Source: UMGS1933 sp051891435
GTDB taxonomy: Bacteria > Bacillota > Clostridia > TANB77 > CAG-508
Direction of reading: 5' to 3'
Length of the DNA stretch: 8,617 bases
NCBI GenBank assembly: GCA_051891435.1
Contig: JBJFFE010000052.1
Location: forward strand, 1-8,617
Shown here: one piece after another, positions 7,301-8,617 of the stretch
Layout: each line of letters starts with the position of its first letter
How positions within the stretch are numbered: position 1 is the first letter of the stretch
Program-made: the position numbers and the translations under genes
The notes under the pieces: generated by a model
Databases searched by the model: none
What the model saw: the letters and a program-made list of their open reading frames with translations, nothing else
Told to the model about the DNA's origin: nothing

Positions 7301-8616
7301 AATGTGTAGGAACATATGTAACACCAAAAATAGAATTTACTAAAAAGATGAAAAAGGATTATACAATACTTGTTCCACAAATGGCTCCAATACATTTTGA
7401 ACTTTTGTCAGAAGCACTAAAATCAGAAGGATATAAAGTAAAATTATTGAGAGATTGCACAAGTAAAACTGTAGAAACTGGGCTAAAATATGTTAATAAT
7501 GATGCATGCTATCCATCAATATTAACAGTAGGACAATTAATAGAAGCCTTAGAAAGTGGCGAATACGACACAAATAAAGTAGCATTAATGATGTCTCAAA
7601 CAGGTGGTGGATGTAGAGCAACAAATTATATTGGATTTATAAGAAAAGCAATAAAAGACGCAGGATATCCAAATGTACCAGTAATTTCCTTCAATATGGC
7701 AGGACTTGAAAAAAACTCTGGCTTTAAAATAACACCAAAACTATTAGTTAAAATGTTTAAAGCAATTGTATATGGAGATATGTTACAAACAGTTTTCCAT
7801 AAAAATAAAGCCTATGAAGTAAACAAAGGAGAAAGCAAAAAGTTATTGGAAAAATGGATAGAAAAATGCAAAGAAATAACAGTAAATTCAAGTATGAAAG
7901 AATTTAATAATTCATTATATGAAATAGTGGATGATTTTGAAAAAATTGAGTTAGATACAAGTGTAAAAAAACCAAAAGTAGGAATAGTTGGAGAAATATT
8001 AATAAAATATCATCCATTTGGAAATAACTTTGTTGCAAGCCTTTTAGAAAAAGAAGGCGCAGAAGTTATAATTCCAGAATTCATGGGATTTGTAAAATAT
8101 GTATTAGCAAATGAATTAAAGAAAAATAAATATTTAAAAACATCAGACGTAAAAGCTAAGGTATTTAAAAAAGTAATAGATATTGTAGATAGTATAGAAA
8201 AAGATTACAGAAAAGCAATAACAGGATCTAAAAAAGGATATTTTAAACCAGCAGATATTTTGGAATTAGCAGATTATGCAGAAGAAATCTTATCAACTGG
8301 AAATCAAACAGGAGAAGGCTGGTTACTTACAGGAGAAATGGTAGAATTTATAAAAAATGACGTACCAAATATAATATGCCTACAACCATTTGCATGTTTA
8401 CCAAACCACGTAGTTGGAAAAGGTGTAATAAAAGCAATAAGAAATAAATATCCAGAAGCAAATATTGCACCAATAGACTATGACCCAGGAGCAAGTGAAA
8501 CAAACCAAACAAATAGAATAAAATTAATGATGACAGTAGCAAAAGATAATTTAGCAAAAGAACAAGAAACTGATGCGGAAATAAAAGAAAAAGAACCTGC
8601 AGAAATAATCAAATAA
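4321..8616 (+). CDS. Fused 2-hydroxyacyl-CoA dehydratase activase-type ATPase (two BadF/BadG domains plus DUF2229 and HgdB-like regions)
   Basis: The 1,431-residue protein belongs to the large acyl-CoA dehydratase activase-related family. In characterised relatives (HgdC type) a [4Fe-4S] ASKHA ATPase drives ATP-dependent electron transfer to a dehydratase or double-cubane partner; for this long fused form the substrate is not established. First ATPase domain: DVGSTT (11-16), ELGGEDAK (103-110), GTCAGGTGAF with Cys126, SRCGVF with Cys165. Second: DAGSTT (326-331), DIGGQDMK (421-428), EACSSGCGSF with Cys446 and Cys450, SRCTVF with Cys485. Next comes a DUF2229-like region that opens with Cys611, 614, 618 and 637 (CX2CX3CX18C, a likely Fe-S site), then SESVCYPAK (Cys727) and PCMTY (Cys752). 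Later motifs are AGRPYH (from 863), FGCGVD (Cys939), NDACYPS (Cys1063), TGGGCRATNY (Cys1098) and QPFACLPNH (Cys1359); the last 20 or so residues are charged. Both ATPase domains keep the cluster cysteines. It has its own promoter and contains no in-frame CGG. Family sure, role inferred. Confidence 0.93.
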   Translation: MGKDILHVGLDVGSTTVKIVVMNKNKEIIYKDYRRHFSDTRKTICDFLEEIADKYENFDITLALTGSGAMAVADFLGIPFIQEVVSCKRAVEYYIPETDVVIELGGEDAKIIYFDKSIEQRMNGTCAGGTGAFLDQMATLLNTDTLGLNELSKNHHTIYPIASRCGVFAKTDVQPLLNEGAAKEDIATSIFQAVVNQTISGLACGRPIKGNVAFLGGPLSYLPELRKRFIETLNLKDDEIIIPEDAHLLVAKGATLDSMNYTPISIQKLKSKIELLKSYHDDSADSLAPLFTVEEEYEQFKQRHAKNVVPKRDLEGFKGNCFIGIDAGSTTSKLVLIDEKGALLYSAYKSNEGKPIQTVIGMLKELYKVLPEETVIRYSGSTGYGEKLIQTGLNVELNEIETIAHYTAAKIFSPNATSIVDIGGQDMKYIKIKNNAIDNIMLNEACSSGCGSFMETFAKSLNIPMPEFVKGAIESRRPVDLGSRCTVFMNSKIKQAQKEGYSVGDISAGLSYSVVKNALQKVMKIRDVESLGDNIVVQGGTFYNDAVLRAFEKIIGKDVIRPDIAGLMGAYGVAYLAKEKYESLEDKEYRSKILKENELDDLKITVMHTRCKGCENHCLLTLNQFSSGKVFISGNRCEKGAGKDKTKKDLPNLYKYKFERTFGYEPLKEEEATRGTIGIPRALNMYEDYPFWFTMFTKLGFRVVLSEKSNRKTYEKGIESMPSESVCYPAKLTHGHIIDLIEKGVKDIFYPCMTYSRKEYKDANNKYNCPIVISYSEVLKSNVEELKDINFINPFLPFDKKKLATRLLEVEGLKKYNFTRKELEEAIDSAEKEYKKVREDIKNKGQETLKYMEENHLKGIVLAGRPYHIDPEINHGIDTMITSLGLCVLTEDSVAQNVETKRPLRVVDQWVFHSRLYAAADFVGHHDNLELVQLNSFGCGVDAVTTDQVEEILTSFGKMYTLIKIDEVNNLGAIRIRIRSLLASMKKREKLQRKCVGTYVTPKIEFTKKMKKDYTILVPQMAPIHFELLSEALKSEGYKVKLLRDCTSKTVETGLKYVNNDACYPSILTVGQLIEALESGEYDTNKVALMMSQTGGGCRATNYIGFIRKAIKDAGYPNVPVISFNMAGLEKNSGFKITPKLLVKMFKAIVYGDMLQTVFHKNKAYEVNKGESKKLLEKWIEKCKEITVNSSMKEFNNSLYEIVDDFEKIELDTSVKKPKVGIVGEILIKYHPFGNNFVASLLEKEGAEVIIPEFMGFVKYVLANELKKNKYLKTSDVKAKVFKKVIDIVDSIEKDYRKAITGSKKGYFKPADILELADYAEEILSTGNQTGEGWLLTGEMVEFIKNDVPNIICLQPFACLPNHVVGKGVIKAIRNKYPEANIAPIDYDPGASETNQTNRIKLMMTVAKDNLAKEQETDAEIKEKEPAEIIK

Positions 8617-8617
8617 A

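Overview
The window is strongly AT-rich and all genes lie on the + strand. It carries a spoIIE homologue, so the source is most likely a low-GC endospore-forming Clostridia-type Firmicute, quite possibly an uncultivated gut lineage; the lineage is an inference and nothing here fixes the genus.

Layout. Bases 1-89 hold the last 28 codons of an unidentified upstream gene. Bases 93-2270 hold spoIIE (SpoIIAA-P phosphatase of the sporulating cell), but its reading frame is interrupted three times. Bases 2274-4139 hold an intact dxs (first enzyme of the MEP isoprenoid pathway), starting at TTG three bases after the spoIIE stop, so the two are probably one transcript. Bases 4140-4320 are intergenic: a hairpin terminator, then a sigma-A-like promoter and ribosome binding site. 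Bases 4321-8616 hold one very large intact gene for a fused 2-hydroxyacyl-CoA dehydratase activase-type (BadF/BadG/HgdC) ATPase, ending one base before the window edge.

Main discovery. The three spoIIE interruptions are not random. Each is a +1 shift, and each lies exactly on a CGG codon of the frame being read (900-902, 913-915, 1532-1534). At each one, skipping the C lets translation resume on a glycine codon (GGA, GGC, GGA), and the result is a continuous 724-residue SpoIIE with full membrane, central and PP2C phosphatase regions. In a by-eye scan of about 2,800 codons in the window I find no other in-frame CGG, although CGG occurs 16 times out of frame in these same genes. Other arginine codons are read normally (many AGA, three CGT, two CGA). 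The simplest reading is that CGG has no ordinary decoder in this organism (for example only an inosine-type tRNA-Arg(ACG), which cannot read CGG) and acts as a +1 frameshift signal, here used three times in series to gate the phosphatase half of a key sporulation protein. Quadruplet decoding of CGGN as glycine, or RNA-level removal of the C, would give the same protein. I do not recall such a system being described in bacteria. Ordinary indels or assembly errors remain the competing explanation, but they do not account for the shared position, direction and codon.
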